Assembly: GCF_020164585.1 (NCBI RefSeq)
Contig: NZ_JAIQZF010000001.1
Coordinates: 248,001-312,000 of the forward strand
Length of the DNA stretch: 64,000 nt
Reading direction: 5' to 3'
Source of the DNA: Psychroflexus curvus
GTDB lineage: Bacteria; Bacteroidota; Bacteroidia; Flavobacteriales; Flavobacteriaceae
The translations under genes and the position numbers were made by a program. Positions 30,363-40,949 of this stretch are shown here, in pieces. The notes under the pieces are model-generated. The model worked only from the letters and a program-made list of their open reading frames with translations. It had not been told where the DNA came from and did no database searches. Numbering within the stretch: the stretch's first letter is position 1; each line of letters begins with the position of its first letter.

Positions 30363-32258
30363 ATGGAATTTAAAACTCAGTTATCGTTTTTAAAAGTTGT
30401 CTTTGGCTGTTTTTTTCTTCTGAACCTGTTTTCAGTTGACTTAAATGCTCAAGACCTTAGAGTTGAACCACCCAACTGGTGGGTGGGTATGGAGATGAAT
30501 GACATTCAACTCATGGTCCATGCTCAGGATATTTCAACATATCAACCAGAATTAAAGTACGATGGTGTTGAAATTACTGAAGTCCACCAAGCCGACAGTC
30601 CTAATTATTTGTTTATAGACTTGCGTATTTCAAAAGAAACCGAAGCAGGCACTTTCGAGATTAAATTCAGAAAAAAGGGAACAAAACATCTAAGCTTTGA
30701 CTTCTCATTAAATTCCAGAGAAAAACCAGCTGAAGATTATGTTGGTTTTAACCATGAGGATGTGGTGTATTTGATTACACCAGATCGTTTTGCGAATGGT
30801 GACCCAAAAAACGATGTGGTTGAAAGTTTGAAGGAGACCAGCGTCAATCGTGGAAACGATTATGCCAGACACGGTGGAGACATTCAGGGTATCATAGATC
30901 ATTTGGATTACATTTCAGACATGGGATTTACCAGTATTTGGTCAAGTCCGTTACTCATCAATGACATGCCATCCTCTTCATATCATGGTTATGCGATCAC
31001 TGATTTTTATGAAGTAGACCCGCGATTTGGAGATTTAGAATTGTATAAAGAGCTTTCTCAGAAAGCTTCAGATAAAGGAATTGGCTTAATCATGGACATG
31101 ATAGCCAACCATTGCGGAAGCGGACACTGGTGGATGGATGATCTGCCATTTTCAGACTGGCTTAATTATCAAGACTTGTATGAAGAAGGAAAAGAGGTTC
31201 CCAATTCCAACCATAAGCGTTCGACAAATCAGGATCCGTATGCATCAAAATTGGATACTAAAATTATGCACGAAGGCTGGTTTGTACCAACCATGCCAGA
31301 TTTGAATCAGGAGAATCCATTTTTAGCGAAATATATCATTCAGAACAGCATTTGGTGGGTGGAGACTTTGGGCTTACACGGCATCAGACAAGACACCTAT
31401 CCTTATCCCAACAAAGCCTTTATGTCGGACTGGGCCGGAGCCATCATGAAAGAATATCCAAATTTCAATATAGTCGGCGAGGAGTGGACCACAGATCAAT
31501 TGCTGGTAGGTTACTGGCAGCAAGGTCAAAACAACAGTGATGGTTATGAGTCCAATTTGCGTTCGGTCATGGATTTTCCTATGCAAATGAAAATTGTACA
31601 GGCGCTTAATGAAGGCAACGAAGGCTGGGGAAATGGACTGACTAAAATTTATGAAGGTTTGGCTAATGATTTTTATTATCCGAGGCCCAAGGATGTCATG
31701 ATTTTCCCAGACAATCATGATATGGACAGAATTTTCACTCAGTTGAATGAAGATGTGGATAAAACTAAAATGGCGCTGGGGCTTATTTTAAGCTTACCAA
31801 GAACACCACAGATTTATTATGGAACTGAAATTTTGATGGAAAATTCAGACAAACGCGGTGATCATGGTTTGATACGAACCGATTTCCCGGGCGGATGGGA
31901 AGGAGATACTCAGAATGCCTTTACCGGAAAAAACTTAACTGATGCTCAGCTAGATTTTCAAGTGTTTCTGAAAGCCATTTTAAATTTTAGAATGACATCA
32001 GAAGCTATTCTGGAAGGAGAAATGCTTCACTTTGCACCTTTTGACGGAATTTATCCTGTTTTCAGAATTCATGAAGACGAAATTGTTGCAGTTTTTCTTA
32101 ATACTGATGAGGAAACCAAAACAGTAGATTTATCCAGATTTGAAGAATTAAATTTAGACGGTAAGCGATTCAAAAATGTGATAGAAGGTTCACGTTTTAG
32201 CTGGGATAAAGAACTTCAGTTAAAGCCTGGGTTTACACTATACAGTACCCGGGAATAA
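30363..32258 (+). CDS. GH13 neopullulanase/cyclomaltodextrinase-like amylase (SusA-like), secreted
   Basis: A 631-residue protein with a signal peptide (about 1-29, ending LNAQ). An N-terminal Ig-like domain (about 30-120) starts with VEPPNWWVGM, as in the neopullulanase/CDase group. A GH13 barrel follows, with MDMIANHCG (region I), nucleophile D344 in GIRQDTYPY, acid/base E373 in VGEEW and D453 in PDNHDMDR. Unusually for a signature, region II reads RQD rather than RxD with a hydrophobic middle residue. It probably acts in the periplasm on malto-oligosaccharides and cyclodextrins imported by SusCD. It is 9 bp after the GH97 gene. Confidence 0.92.
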   Translation: MEFKTQLSFLKVVFGCFFLLNLFSVDLNAQDLRVEPPNWWVGMEMNDIQLMVHAQDISTYQPELKYDGVEITEVHQADSPNYLFIDLRISKETEAGTFEIKFRKKGTKHLSFDFSLNSREKPAEDYVGFNHEDVVYLITPDRFANGDPKNDVVESLKETSVNRGNDYARHGGDIQGIIDHLDYISDMGFTSIWSSPLLINDMPSSSYHGYAITDFYEVDPRFGDLELYKELSQKASDKGIGLIMDMIANHCGSGHWWMDDLPFSDWLNYQDLYEEGKEVPNSNHKRSTNQDPYASKLDTKIMHEGWFVPTMPDLNQENPFLAKYIIQNSIWWVETLGLHGIRQDTYPYPNKAFMSDWAGAIMKEYPNFNIVGEEWTTDQLLVGYWQQGQNNSDGYESNLRSVMDFPMQMKIVQALNEGNEGWGNGLTKIYEGLANDFYYPRPKDVMIFPDNHDMDRIFTQLNEDVDKTKMALGLILSLPRTPQIYYGTEILMENSDKRGDHGLIRTDFPGGWEGDTQNAFTGKNLTDAQLDFQVFLKAILNFRMTSEAILEGEMLHFAPFDGIYPVFRIHEDEIVAVFLNTDEETKTVDLSRFEELNLDGKRFKNVIEGSRFSWDKELQLKPGFTLYSTRE

Positions 32259-32320
32259 TTGAATGCTTATTAATTCAAAAGAATTACTTATAAAATAATT
32301 AGATATAAATTGAAAATACT

Positions 32321-33760
32321 ATGAGAACTATAAAATTTTTAAGCCTTGTAATGGGTGTATTCCTTTTGGTTACAGCCTGTAACCAAAAATCAGGAGAAAA
32401 TAAAGAAGACACTACTGGTAATATTGAACCTATTACCAATGAAGTTTTAGAATCTTCCGTGATTTACGAAGCAAACATCCGTCAGTATTCCCCAGAAGGA
32501 ACTTTTGATGCGTTTACCAAAGACATTCCAGAGCTTAAAAAGCTCGGTGTGAAAGTGATTTGGTTGATGCCGATTTATCCTATTTCTATGAAGAACAGAA
32601 AGGCAACTCCAGAGTTATCTATTGAAGATATCGAGGATCCAGAGGAAAAGAAGAAGTATTTGGGAAGTTATTACGCAATTTCAGATTACACAGCCATCAA
32701 TCCGGAATTTGGAACCATAGAAGATTTTGATGAGCTAGTAGACACGGCGCATGATAACGGGATGTATGTGATTTTAGACTGGGTAGCCAACCATACAGGA
32801 TGGGATCATAAATGGATTGAAGAGCATCCGGAATATTACCATAAAGACAAAGAAGGCAATGTGACAGATCCTATAAATCCAGATACAGGTGAATCCTGGG
32901 GTTGGACGGATGTAGCACATCTTAATTATGAAAATGATTCCTTGTGGACTGCTATGAAAGATGAGATGGTGTATTGGGTAAAAGAAAAAAATATAGATGG
33001 CTTTAGAGCCGATGTAGCTGGTAATGTGACTACAGAATTCTGGAACTATGTCGTACCCAAATTAAAAAAAGTAAAACCTGTTTTTATGTTAGCTGAAAGT
33101 GAAGATAAAGATTTGTTTTACGAAGCATTTGATATGGGCTATAACTGGGAAGGTCATCATCTTATGAATGAAATAGCCAAAGGTGAGATGGGTGTAAAAG
33201 AGTGGGATGCTTACATGGCAAAAATCGATACCACCTATCAAAAAGACGATTACCTGATGAATTTCATAACAAATCATGATGAAAACTCCTGGAATGGAAC
33301 CGTAGAAGAACGCATGGGAGATGCCTCTGAAACCATGTTGGCTTTTACTTATGCCTTGCCTGGAATGCCCTTGATTTATAGTGGACAGGAATATGGGATG
33401 GATAAAAGACTTAAATTTTTCGAAAATGACAGCATCCCTAAAACAAAAGGAGAGTTTTGGGATGTGCATGTGAAATTAGGCGAACTTAAAAACACGAATT
33501 TAGCTTTGTACGGTGCTAAAGAAGCAGCTGCTTACAAACGACTTTCTACATCCAATGATGAAGAAATTATCGCATTCAAAAGGTCTAAAAATGATGAGGC
33601 TTTAATTTATTTAGCTAATTTCACCGATGAAGCCCAGGAATTTAAAACGTCTTTTTCAGGTAAATATAGAGACTTTATGACTTCTGAAGTTTTTGAATTA
33701 AAAACTGATCAAATACTCAATTTCAAGCCCTGGGAATACAAAGTTTTGTTAGTTCAGTGA
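32321..33760 (+). CDS. GH13 alpha-amylase family lipoprotein
   Basis: A 479-residue lipoprotein (lipobox LLVTAC, Cys20). Compact GH13 barrel: ILDWVANHTGWDH (region I), nucleophile D231 in DGFRADVAGN, acid/base E259 in LAESED, D320 in TNHDENSW, then a short C-terminal domain. It resembles the small oligosaccharide-acting amylases found at the end of alpha-glucan operons in Flavobacteriia. The precise bond preference is not readable. It is 62 bp after the preceding GH13, so possibly in the same transcript. Anchoring in the periplasmic or outer-membrane leaflet is inferred from the lipobox. Confidence 0.91.
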   Translation: MRTIKFLSLVMGVFLLVTACNQKSGENKEDTTGNIEPITNEVLESSVIYEANIRQYSPEGTFDAFTKDIPELKKLGVKVIWLMPIYPISMKNRKATPELSIEDIEDPEEKKKYLGSYYAISDYTAINPEFGTIEDFDELVDTAHDNGMYVILDWVANHTGWDHKWIEEHPEYYHKDKEGNVTDPINPDTGESWGWTDVAHLNYENDSLWTAMKDEMVYWVKEKNIDGFRADVAGNVTTEFWNYVVPKLKKVKPVFMLAESEDKDLFYEAFDMGYNWEGHHLMNEIAKGEMGVKEWDAYMAKIDTTYQKDDYLMNFITNHDENSWNGTVEERMGDASETMLAFTYALPGMPLIYSGQEYGMDKRLKFFENDSIPKTKGEFWDVHVKLGELKNTNLALYGAKEAAAYKRLSTSNDEEIIAFKRSKNDEALIYLANFTDEAQEFKTSFSGKYRDFMTSEVFELKTDQILNFKPWEYKVLLVQ

Positions 33761-33866
33761 TTTTTGACCGTTTTTTTATAAAATTTTAATAATGTTTATC
33801 TATCGAAATCGTTTTAGTCCAAAACTTAATTAGTAATTATCTTATATTTAAAATATATTTGAAGTA

Positions 33867-34853
33867 ATGAATAAGAAACTAAATAAAATCGCGGTTTTAA
33901 CTTCCGGAGGAGATTCTCCCGGAATGAATGCAGCTATAAGAGCTGTTGTAAGAAATGCAGCATACTCAGGTCTGAAATGTGACGGTGTTTATCGAGGATT
34001 TCAAGGTTTAATTGAAAATGAGTTTGTTGAACTTGGTCCCAGAGATGTCAAAAACACGATTAACAGAGGAGGTACTTTCCTTAAATCTGCCCGTTCTAAA
34101 GATTTTATGATGAAAGAAGGTCGGGAACAGGCATTTAAAAATCTTAAGTCCAGAAATGTAGACGCCTTGGTGGTTATTGGTGGTGATGGTACGTTTACAG
34201 GAGCTTCCGTGTTCAGCAATGAATTTGATATGCCCATCATTGGAATTCCAGGTACCATAGATAATGATATCAATGGTACCGATTATACAATAGGCTATGA
34301 TACTGCTTTAAATACAGTTGTAGAAGCTATAGATAAGATAAGAGACACGGCAAGTTCTCACGATCGCTTGTTCTTAGTTGAGGTGATGGGAAGAGATGCC
34401 GGTGATATCGCTTTAAACAGTGGTATTGGTGCTGGTGCCGAAGAGATACTTATCCCTGAAGAAAACTTAGGAATTGACAGGCTTATTGAGTCTTTAGATA
34501 AAAGCAGAAAAACTGGAAAAACGTCTAGTATTGTAGTGGTATCTGAAGGAGATCAAATCGGTAAAAACATCACTAAAGTTGCTGAGTCTATTCAAAAGAA
34601 TCTTCCGGAATATGAAGTGAAAGTTACTGTTCTCGGACATATCCAGCGAGGAGGTTCTCCTAGTTGTTTTGATAGGGTTTTAGCAAGCAGATTAGGTGTA
34701 GGTGCAGTAGATGCCTTACTCGAAGGGAAATCTAATATCATGGTGGGCATAGAGCATAAAAAGATTGTGTATGTTCCATTTGAAACAGCGATTAACATAA
34801 AAAAAATATTGGATACAGATCTCATAAGAGTTGCTGATATTGTATCCACTTAA
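33867..34853 (+). CDS. pfkA: 6-phosphofructokinase (ATP-dependent)
   Basis: A 328-residue protein of normal PfkA length. The ATP loop is GGDSPGMNAAIRA (about 14-26), GGDGTFTGA lies near 102-110, the catalytic segment is GTIDNDINGTD near 130-140, and MGRDAGDIAL is near 172. A glycine in GGDGT indicates ATP rather than pyrophosphate use. A TATATTTG motif ends only 5 bp before the start codon, with no obvious -33 element, so any promoter there would give an almost leaderless message. It heads a glycolytic block with gap 28 bp downstream and follows the alpha-glucan operon directly. Confidence 0.96.
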   Translation: MNKKLNKIAVLTSGGDSPGMNAAIRAVVRNAAYSGLKCDGVYRGFQGLIENEFVELGPRDVKNTINRGGTFLKSARSKDFMMKEGREQAFKNLKSRNVDALVVIGGDGTFTGASVFSNEFDMPIIGIPGTIDNDINGTDYTIGYDTALNTVVEAIDKIRDTASSHDRLFLVEVMGRDAGDIALNSGIGAGAEEILIPEENLGIDRLIESLDKSRKTGKTSSIVVVSEGDQIGKNITKVAESIQKNLPEYEVKVTVLGHIQRGGSPSCFDRVLASRLGVGAVDALLEGKSNIMVGIEHKKIVYVPFETAINIKKILDTDLIRVADIVST

Positions 34854-34875
34854 TAACGAATAATTTTAAAATTAA

Positions 34876-35877
<1,002 letters not shown>

Positions 35878-35890
35878 ATACAAATCAATT

Positions 35891-35928
35891 AAAAAAGCTT
35901 ATTTCAACTGATGGAATAAGCTTTTTTT
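35891..35928 (+). terminator. Rho-independent terminator after gap
   Basis: A 13-bp stem (35891-35903 with 35915-35927) and an 11-base loop end in a seven-T run. It lies 13 bp beyond the gap stop codon. Confidence 0.85.
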
Positions 35929-35950
35929 ATTTTAATCTAAACTTTTTTAT

Positions 35951-36811
35951 ATGATTATCATAGCAGATGGCGGTTCAACAAAATGCGATTGGATTCTATT
36001 AAACGACAAAGGTGAAGTAGAATTAAAAACTAGAACTAAAGGGCTAAACCCTGCAGTTTTTAAACCAGAGACTTTAAAATCCCGCTTAGAAGAAAACGAA
36101 GACCTTAAAGAAATAATACCGAAAGTAACTCGGGTAGATTTTTATGGAGCTGGTTGTGGAACGCCAACGCCTGTAAAAAATCTTGAAATGATTTTAAATG
36201 ATTTTTTTGAAGATGCTGAAATAAATGTAGATGAAGATATGGTAGCGGCAGCTCTTGCAGCTACAACAAAACCTGGAATTGTATGTATTTTAGGTACTGG
36301 ATCTAATTCCTGCTTTTTTGATGGTAAAAAAGTTCATATGGAAGTTGAGTCGCTTGGTTATGTGTTGATGGATGAAGCCAGTGGAAACTATTTTGGAAAA
36401 CGTCTTATTCGTGATTATTATTATAAATTTATGGGGGATGACATGAGTCGTGAATTTGCTAAACGTTACGATTTAGATGCTGACACTATCAAAAGAAAAG
36501 TATACAAAGAAGATAATCCCAATACGTATTTAGCTTCATTTGCTGAATTTATATTTACGTCTGAAGAAAGAAACGGATATTTTTATAAGTTGATTTATGA
36601 AGGTATAGAGAAGTTTATCGAGCGCCGAGTGATGTGTTACAAACAGGCGCAGAATGTACCTATCCACTTTATCGGTTCCATCGCTTTCTTTTCTGAAGAT
36701 ATCATAAGAGATGTTGCTAAACGCTACCATCTTGATATCGGAAACATTATAAGAAGACCAATTGATGGTCTAATAGAGCATTATAAACAAAACGTTTTAA
36801 AAGTATACTAA
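35951..36811 (+). CDS. BadF/BcrA/N-acetylglucosamine-kinase-like sugar kinase
   Basis: A 286-residue ASKHA-fold kinase. The phosphate-1 motif IIADGGSTKCDWILL is at the extreme N-terminus, FYGAGCGTP near 68, the phosphate-2 motif CILGTGSNSCFF near 115, and the adenosine segment FIGSIAFFSEDI near 238. Family members phosphorylate N-acetylglucosamine or glucosamine in bacteria and animals. Its position directly before pgi (stop codon at 36809-36811, next ATG at 36812), beside gap and pfkA, suggests it may phosphorylate the free glucose released by maltose phosphorylase. Substrate is inference; family is secure. Confidence 0.85.
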   Translation: MIIIADGGSTKCDWILLNDKGEVELKTRTKGLNPAVFKPETLKSRLEENEDLKEIIPKVTRVDFYGAGCGTPTPVKNLEMILNDFFEDAEINVDEDMVAAALAATTKPGIVCILGTGSNSCFFDGKKVHMEVESLGYVLMDEASGNYFGKRLIRDYYYKFMGDDMSREFAKRYDLDADTIKRKVYKEDNPNTYLASFAEFIFTSEERNGYFYKLIYEGIEKFIERRVMCYKQAQNVPIHFIGSIAFFSEDIIRDVAKRYHLDIGNIIRRPIDGLIEHYKQNVLKVY

Positions 36812-38446
36812 ATGTCATTACAAAGCCTTTCGCCTATAAATTTCAAATCCTGGAAAGAACTCGAATCTCTTTCTAAAAAAGAATTCAATTTAAAATCCTT
36901 ATTTGAATCTAATTCAAAACGCTTTGATGAGTTTTCAATTCAGAACAAAGACATTTTAGTAGATTTTTCTAAAAATCTACTCGATAAAGATGTTTTCGAG
37001 CAATTGATAAATCTTGCTGAAGAAGCTGATTTGAAAAATGCCATCCAAAGCTACTTTCAGGGTGATGTGATCAATGAGACTGAAGGAAGAGCAGTGTTGC
37101 ATACAGCCTTGAGAACTTCTGAAAACAATTCAGCGAAAGTTGAAGGAAAAGACGTTTATGGCGACGTTCAATCTGTTTTGGATAAAATGAGAACCTTCGC
37201 AGATCAGGTTAACTCAGGAGAGCGAAACTCCTACACTGGGAAAAAATTTACAGATGTTGTAAATATTGGGATAGGGGGGTCAGATTTGGGACCGCAGATG
37301 ATTGTAGATGCCTTAGCCTATTACCAAGAAGACATCAAACCTCATTTTATCTCAAACGTTGATGGCGACCATGTTTCTGAAACCTTAAAAGACCTCAATC
37401 CAGAAACTACTTTGTTTTTGATCGTGTCTAAATCGTTTAGTACTCAGGAAACCTTGACAAATGCCAACACTGTAAGGGATTGGTTTTTAAAAACGGCTAC
37501 CAAAGCCGATGTCAAGCATAATTTTGTAGCTGTTTCTACCAATATTTCAGCAGTGGAAGATTTCGGTATCGATAAAGAGAACATATTTCCCATGTACGAC
37601 TGGGTTGGAGGTCGCTTTTCTTTATGGAGTGCTGCTGGGCTTTCTATTGCTGTGAGTATAGGTTCTAAAAACTTCCAGGACTTATTGGATGGTGCTGAGG
37701 ACATGGATAATCATTTCAAAACTTCAGAATTTGAAAATAATATGCCTGTTGTTCTTGCCTTACTTGGCATCTGGTATAATAATTTTCTTGGAGCAGAAAG
37801 TGAAGCTATCATTCCTTACACGCAATACCTTCAAAAATTAGCACCATACCTTCAGCAGGCATCCATGGAGAGCAATGGAAAAAGCGTTGACAGAGCTGGT
37901 GTTAAGGTGAACTACCAAACAGGAACTATCGTTTGGGGGGAGCCGGGTACCAATTCCCAACATGCCTTTTTTCAATTAATTCATCAGGGGACTAAGCTAA
38001 TTCCTTTAGATTTTATAGGTTTTAAAAAGTCACTGCATGGCAATTTAAAACATCACGATATCCTGATGGCGAACTATTTTGCTCAAACAGAAGCCCTGAT
38101 GAAAGGGAAGTCCAAAGAAGAGGTTCATAAAGAATTGGAAAACCAGGGCTTAAGTGTAGAAGAAATTCAGAAACTATTGCCTTTTAAGGTGTTCGAGGGA
38201 AATAAACCTACAACTTCTATTCTGATAGAAAAATTAGCCCCAAAATCCTTAGGAAAGTTGGTGGCCATGTATGAACATAAAATATTTGTACAAGGAGTGA
38301 TTTGGAATATTTTCAGTTATGACCAGTGGGGTGTTGAACTAGGCAAGCAATTAGCCAAAGCCACGCTTAAAGACATTGAGTCCAATCAAATTGAGAATCA
38401 GCATGATTTATCAACGACTGAACTTCTTAAACACTATAAGTCTTAA
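36812..38446 (+). CDS. pgi: Glucose-6-phosphate isomerase
   Basis: A 544-residue enzyme with normal bacterial length. Signatures are GIGGSDLGPQM near 153-163, SKSFSTQETLTNA near 210, the PGI signature GGRFSLWSAAGLS near 266, the catalytic area GEPGTNSQHAFFQLIHQGT near 376-394, and KSLGKLVAMYEHKIFVQG near 485. It interconverts glucose-6-phosphate and fructose-6-phosphate, linking the maltose phosphorylase/beta-PGM route with PfkA. It is immediately adjacent to the sugar kinase gene (zero spacing), and a terminator follows. Confidence 0.97.
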   Translation: MSLQSLSPINFKSWKELESLSKKEFNLKSLFESNSKRFDEFSIQNKDILVDFSKNLLDKDVFEQLINLAEEADLKNAIQSYFQGDVINETEGRAVLHTALRTSENNSAKVEGKDVYGDVQSVLDKMRTFADQVNSGERNSYTGKKFTDVVNIGIGGSDLGPQMIVDALAYYQEDIKPHFISNVDGDHVSETLKDLNPETTLFLIVSKSFSTQETLTNANTVRDWFLKTATKADVKHNFVAVSTNISAVEDFGIDKENIFPMYDWVGGRFSLWSAAGLSIAVSIGSKNFQDLLDGAEDMDNHFKTSEFENNMPVVLALLGIWYNNFLGAESEAIIPYTQYLQKLAPYLQQASMESNGKSVDRAGVKVNYQTGTIVWGEPGTNSQHAFFQLIHQGTKLIPLDFIGFKKSLHGNLKHHDILMANYFAQTEALMKGKSKEEVHKELENQGLSVEEIQKLLPFKVFEGNKPTTSILIEKLAPKSLGKLVAMYEHKIFVQGVIWNIFSYDQWGVELGKQLAKATLKDIESNQIENQHDLSTTELLKHYKS

Positions 38447-38468
38447 GAATTAAATTTTATAAGAGCAT

Positions 38469-38505
38469 CAAAATCCGAAATTTTCATTTCGGATTTTGTG
38501 TTTTA
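38469..38505 (+). terminator. Rho-independent terminator after pgi
   Basis: A 13-bp perfect stem (38469-38481 with 38486-38498) and a four-base loop are followed by a T-containing tract (TGTGTTTT). It lies 22 bp after the pgi stop codon. Confidence 0.75.
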
Positions 38506-38600
38506 AGACTATTTTTAACTTTAATAGTCTCAAATTTCCTGTTTTTTATAACAATTAAATATAAAAAAGCATAATTTTAAATATCTAATATCTTGAAATT

Positions 38601-40139
38601 ATGCTAGTTAAGGTTTTTGGAAGTTCGGTGTTTGGGGTGGATGCTGAAATTATCACCGTTGAAATCAATATGGAAAAGGGGATTGGTTATCATCTGGTTG
38701 GGTTACCAGACAATGCCATTCGTGAAAGCAGTTTTAGAATTCAGGCTGCCCTCAAGAACAATGGGTTTAAATTTCCTGGTAAGAAAATTATCGTCAACAT
38801 GGCTCCGGCCGACATGCGTAAAGAAGGTTCTGCTTATGATTTAACGCTGGCATTAGGTATTCTTTCAGCATCTAATCAGATAAAATCCGAAGAGATTGAT
38901 AAGTATATCATCATGGGTGAATTATCACTTGATGGAAGTTTACAGCCCATTAAAGGAGCATTGCCAATTGCTATTAAAGCTAAACAAGAAGGCTTTAAAG
39001 GCTTTATTTTACCTAAGCAGAATGCTAAGGAAGCTGCTATTGTGGATGATCTGGAAGTTTTTGGTGTTGAAGGCATCAGTGAGGTTATCAATTTTTTCGA
39101 CAAAGGAGACGCTTTAGAGCCTACTCAAATCAATACCAGAGAGGTGTTTTATAATAACCTGGCCCACCCGGAATTTGATTTTGCAGACGTAAAAGGACAG
39201 GAATCCATCAAGCGCTGTATGGAAATCGCAGCTGCCGGAGGTCATAACATCATCATGGTTGGTCCGCCGGGTTCAGGCAAAACCATGTTAGCCAAACGTC
39301 TCCCAAGTATTTTACCGCCTATGAGTCTTCACGAAGCTTTGGAGACTACCAAAATTCATTCGGTGGTGGGCAGAGTTAAAGAAAATGTAGGGCTAATGGC
39401 AGAACGGCCTTTCAGGAGTCCTCATCATACCATTTCGGATGTGGCTTTAGTCGGTGGTGGGGCTTATCCGCAGCCTGGTGAAATTTCACTGGCTCATAAT
39501 GGGATTTTGTTTTTGGATGAATTACCGGAATTCAAGAGAACGGTGTTAGAAGTAATGCGTCAGCCACTCGAGGATAGAGAAGTCACGATTTCCAGAGCGA
39601 AGTTTACCGTAACCTATCCCTCTAGTTTTATGCTTGTGGCAAGTATGAACCCAAGTCCTGGTGGGTATTTCAATGATCCAGATGCTCCAGTGACCTCTTC
39701 TCCTGCCGAGATGCAACGTTATTTGGGAAAAATCAGTGGGCCTTTGTTGGATAGAATCGATATTCATATTGAAGTGACTCCTGTGCCATTCGAAAAATTA
39801 AGCGATGAACGCAAAGGTGAAAGCAGTGTTGAAATAAGAGAACGTGTTACTAAAGCCAGGGAGTTCCAAACGGAGAGGTTTAAAGATTTTGAAAATGTGC
39901 ATTATAACGCTCAAATGAACGTGAAGCACATCAAGCAGTTTTGTCAACTGGAAGAGTCTTCTAAAACTCTCTTAAAAACAGCTATGGAGAGGCTCAATTT
40001 ATCGGCCAGAGCTTATGACAGGATTCTGAAAGTAGCAAGGACTATTGCCGACCTGGAAGCATCCTCAAAAATCACTGGGCCCCATATTTCTGAAGCTATT
40101 CAGTACCGAAGTTTGGATCGCGATGGCTGGCTGGGTTGA
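38601..40139 (+). CDS. ComM/YifB-type Mg-chelatase-like AAA+ ATPase
   Basis: A 512-residue protein of normal ComM length. An N-terminal Lon-S16-like domain (about 1-165) starts VKVFGSSVFGVDAE. The AAA+ core has Walker A GPPGSGKT near 224-231, Walker B LFLDELPEF near 304 and MNPSPGGY sensor text near 353. A C-terminal helical Mg_chelatase_C domain closes the protein. In Proteobacteria ComM is a branch-migration helicase that aids integration of incoming DNA during transformation. The role in Flavobacteriia is untested, so transformation is not implied. It stands alone, with 154 bp upstream and 60 bp to the next gene. Confidence 0.93.
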   Translation: MLVKVFGSSVFGVDAEIITVEINMEKGIGYHLVGLPDNAIRESSFRIQAALKNNGFKFPGKKIIVNMAPADMRKEGSAYDLTLALGILSASNQIKSEEIDKYIIMGELSLDGSLQPIKGALPIAIKAKQEGFKGFILPKQNAKEAAIVDDLEVFGVEGISEVINFFDKGDALEPTQINTREVFYNNLAHPEFDFADVKGQESIKRCMEIAAAGGHNIIMVGPPGSGKTMLAKRLPSILPPMSLHEALETTKIHSVVGRVKENVGLMAERPFRSPHHTISDVALVGGGAYPQPGEISLAHNGILFLDELPEFKRTVLEVMRQPLEDREVTISRAKFTVTYPSSFMLVASMNPSPGGYFNDPDAPVTSSPAEMQRYLGKISGPLLDRIDIHIEVTPVPFEKLSDERKGESSVEIRERVTKAREFQTERFKDFENVHYNAQMNVKHIKQFCQLEESSKTLLKTAMERLNLSARAYDRILKVARTIADLEASSKITGPHISEAIQYRSLDRDGWLG

Positions 40140-40199
40140 TTTTACATAAGATTAAGCCTGTAAAGTTTCTAAAGTTCTCATCATTCCCTATATTTCGGT

Positions 40200-40949
40200 A
40201 TGAATAAAACCATAGATATCAATTGTGATCTTGGAGAAGGAGGAAAGTTTGATGTTGATATTATGCCTTTAGTTTCTTCTTGCAATATAGCCTGTGGCGG
40301 TCATTTTGGTGATTATGAAACGGTAGAGCAAACGGTGAGATTAGCAAAATTACATAAAGTGAATGTTGGCGCACATCCGTCATACCCTGATTTTGAAAAT
40401 TTCGGACGTTTATCTCTGGAAATATCTGCTACAGATTTAAAGCGACACTTGCACAGTCAGATCGACTTTGTTGAGAAAGCCTGCGATGCCAATACTGTAA
40501 AACTTCATCACATCAAACCTCATGGAGCTCTATACAACGATAAGCGTAAAAGTCAATCCATTGCAGATTTAATTTTGGAAGTTGTGAAAGAAAGAGGGCA
40601 GGAGCTGATTTTATTTTCGCCACCTCGAGTCAGGTTTACACTAGAGCTGCCAAAATCAATTACACTTTGGATGGAAGGTTTTGCAGATCGGGCTTATCAA
40701 AATGATTTAAGTCTGGTTTCCAGAAAAGAAAACGGAGCTGTTTTGCATAATCCAGAATTGATATCTGAGCGCGTTTTAGCTATGATTGAAAATCAAGAAG
40801 TTTTAACTTTATCTGGTGAAATAATCAGGCATGAATTTGATACCATTTGCGTGCATAGTGATACGCCAAATGCTTTAAAAATTTTGGAAGTTTTGAAATC
40901 CAGATTAACCAAAAAAGGAATCAAAATAGGACACAGACATGACCGATAA
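40200..40949 (+). CDS. pxpA: 5-oxoprolinase subunit A (LamB/YcsF family)
   Basis: A 249-residue LamB/YcsF protein. Hallmarks are IDINCDLGEGG at the N-terminus, SSCNIACGGHFGD near 27-39, NVGAHPSYPD near 56 and HIKPHGALYND near 103. PxpABC hydrolyses 5-oxoproline (pyroglutamate) to glutamate with ATP, removing a damage product of glutamine and glutamyl peptides. The three subunits are contiguous here in the order A-B-C. The end overlaps pxpB by 11 bp. Confidence 0.94.
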   Translation: MNKTIDINCDLGEGGKFDVDIMPLVSSCNIACGGHFGDYETVEQTVRLAKLHKVNVGAHPSYPDFENFGRLSLEISATDLKRHLHSQIDFVEKACDANTVKLHHIKPHGALYNDKRKSQSIADLILEVVKERGQELILFSPPRVRFTLELPKSITLWMEGFADRAYQNDLSLVSRKENGAVLHNPELISERVLAMIENQEVLTLSGEIIRHEFDTICVHSDTPNALKILEVLKSRLTKKGIKIGHRHDR

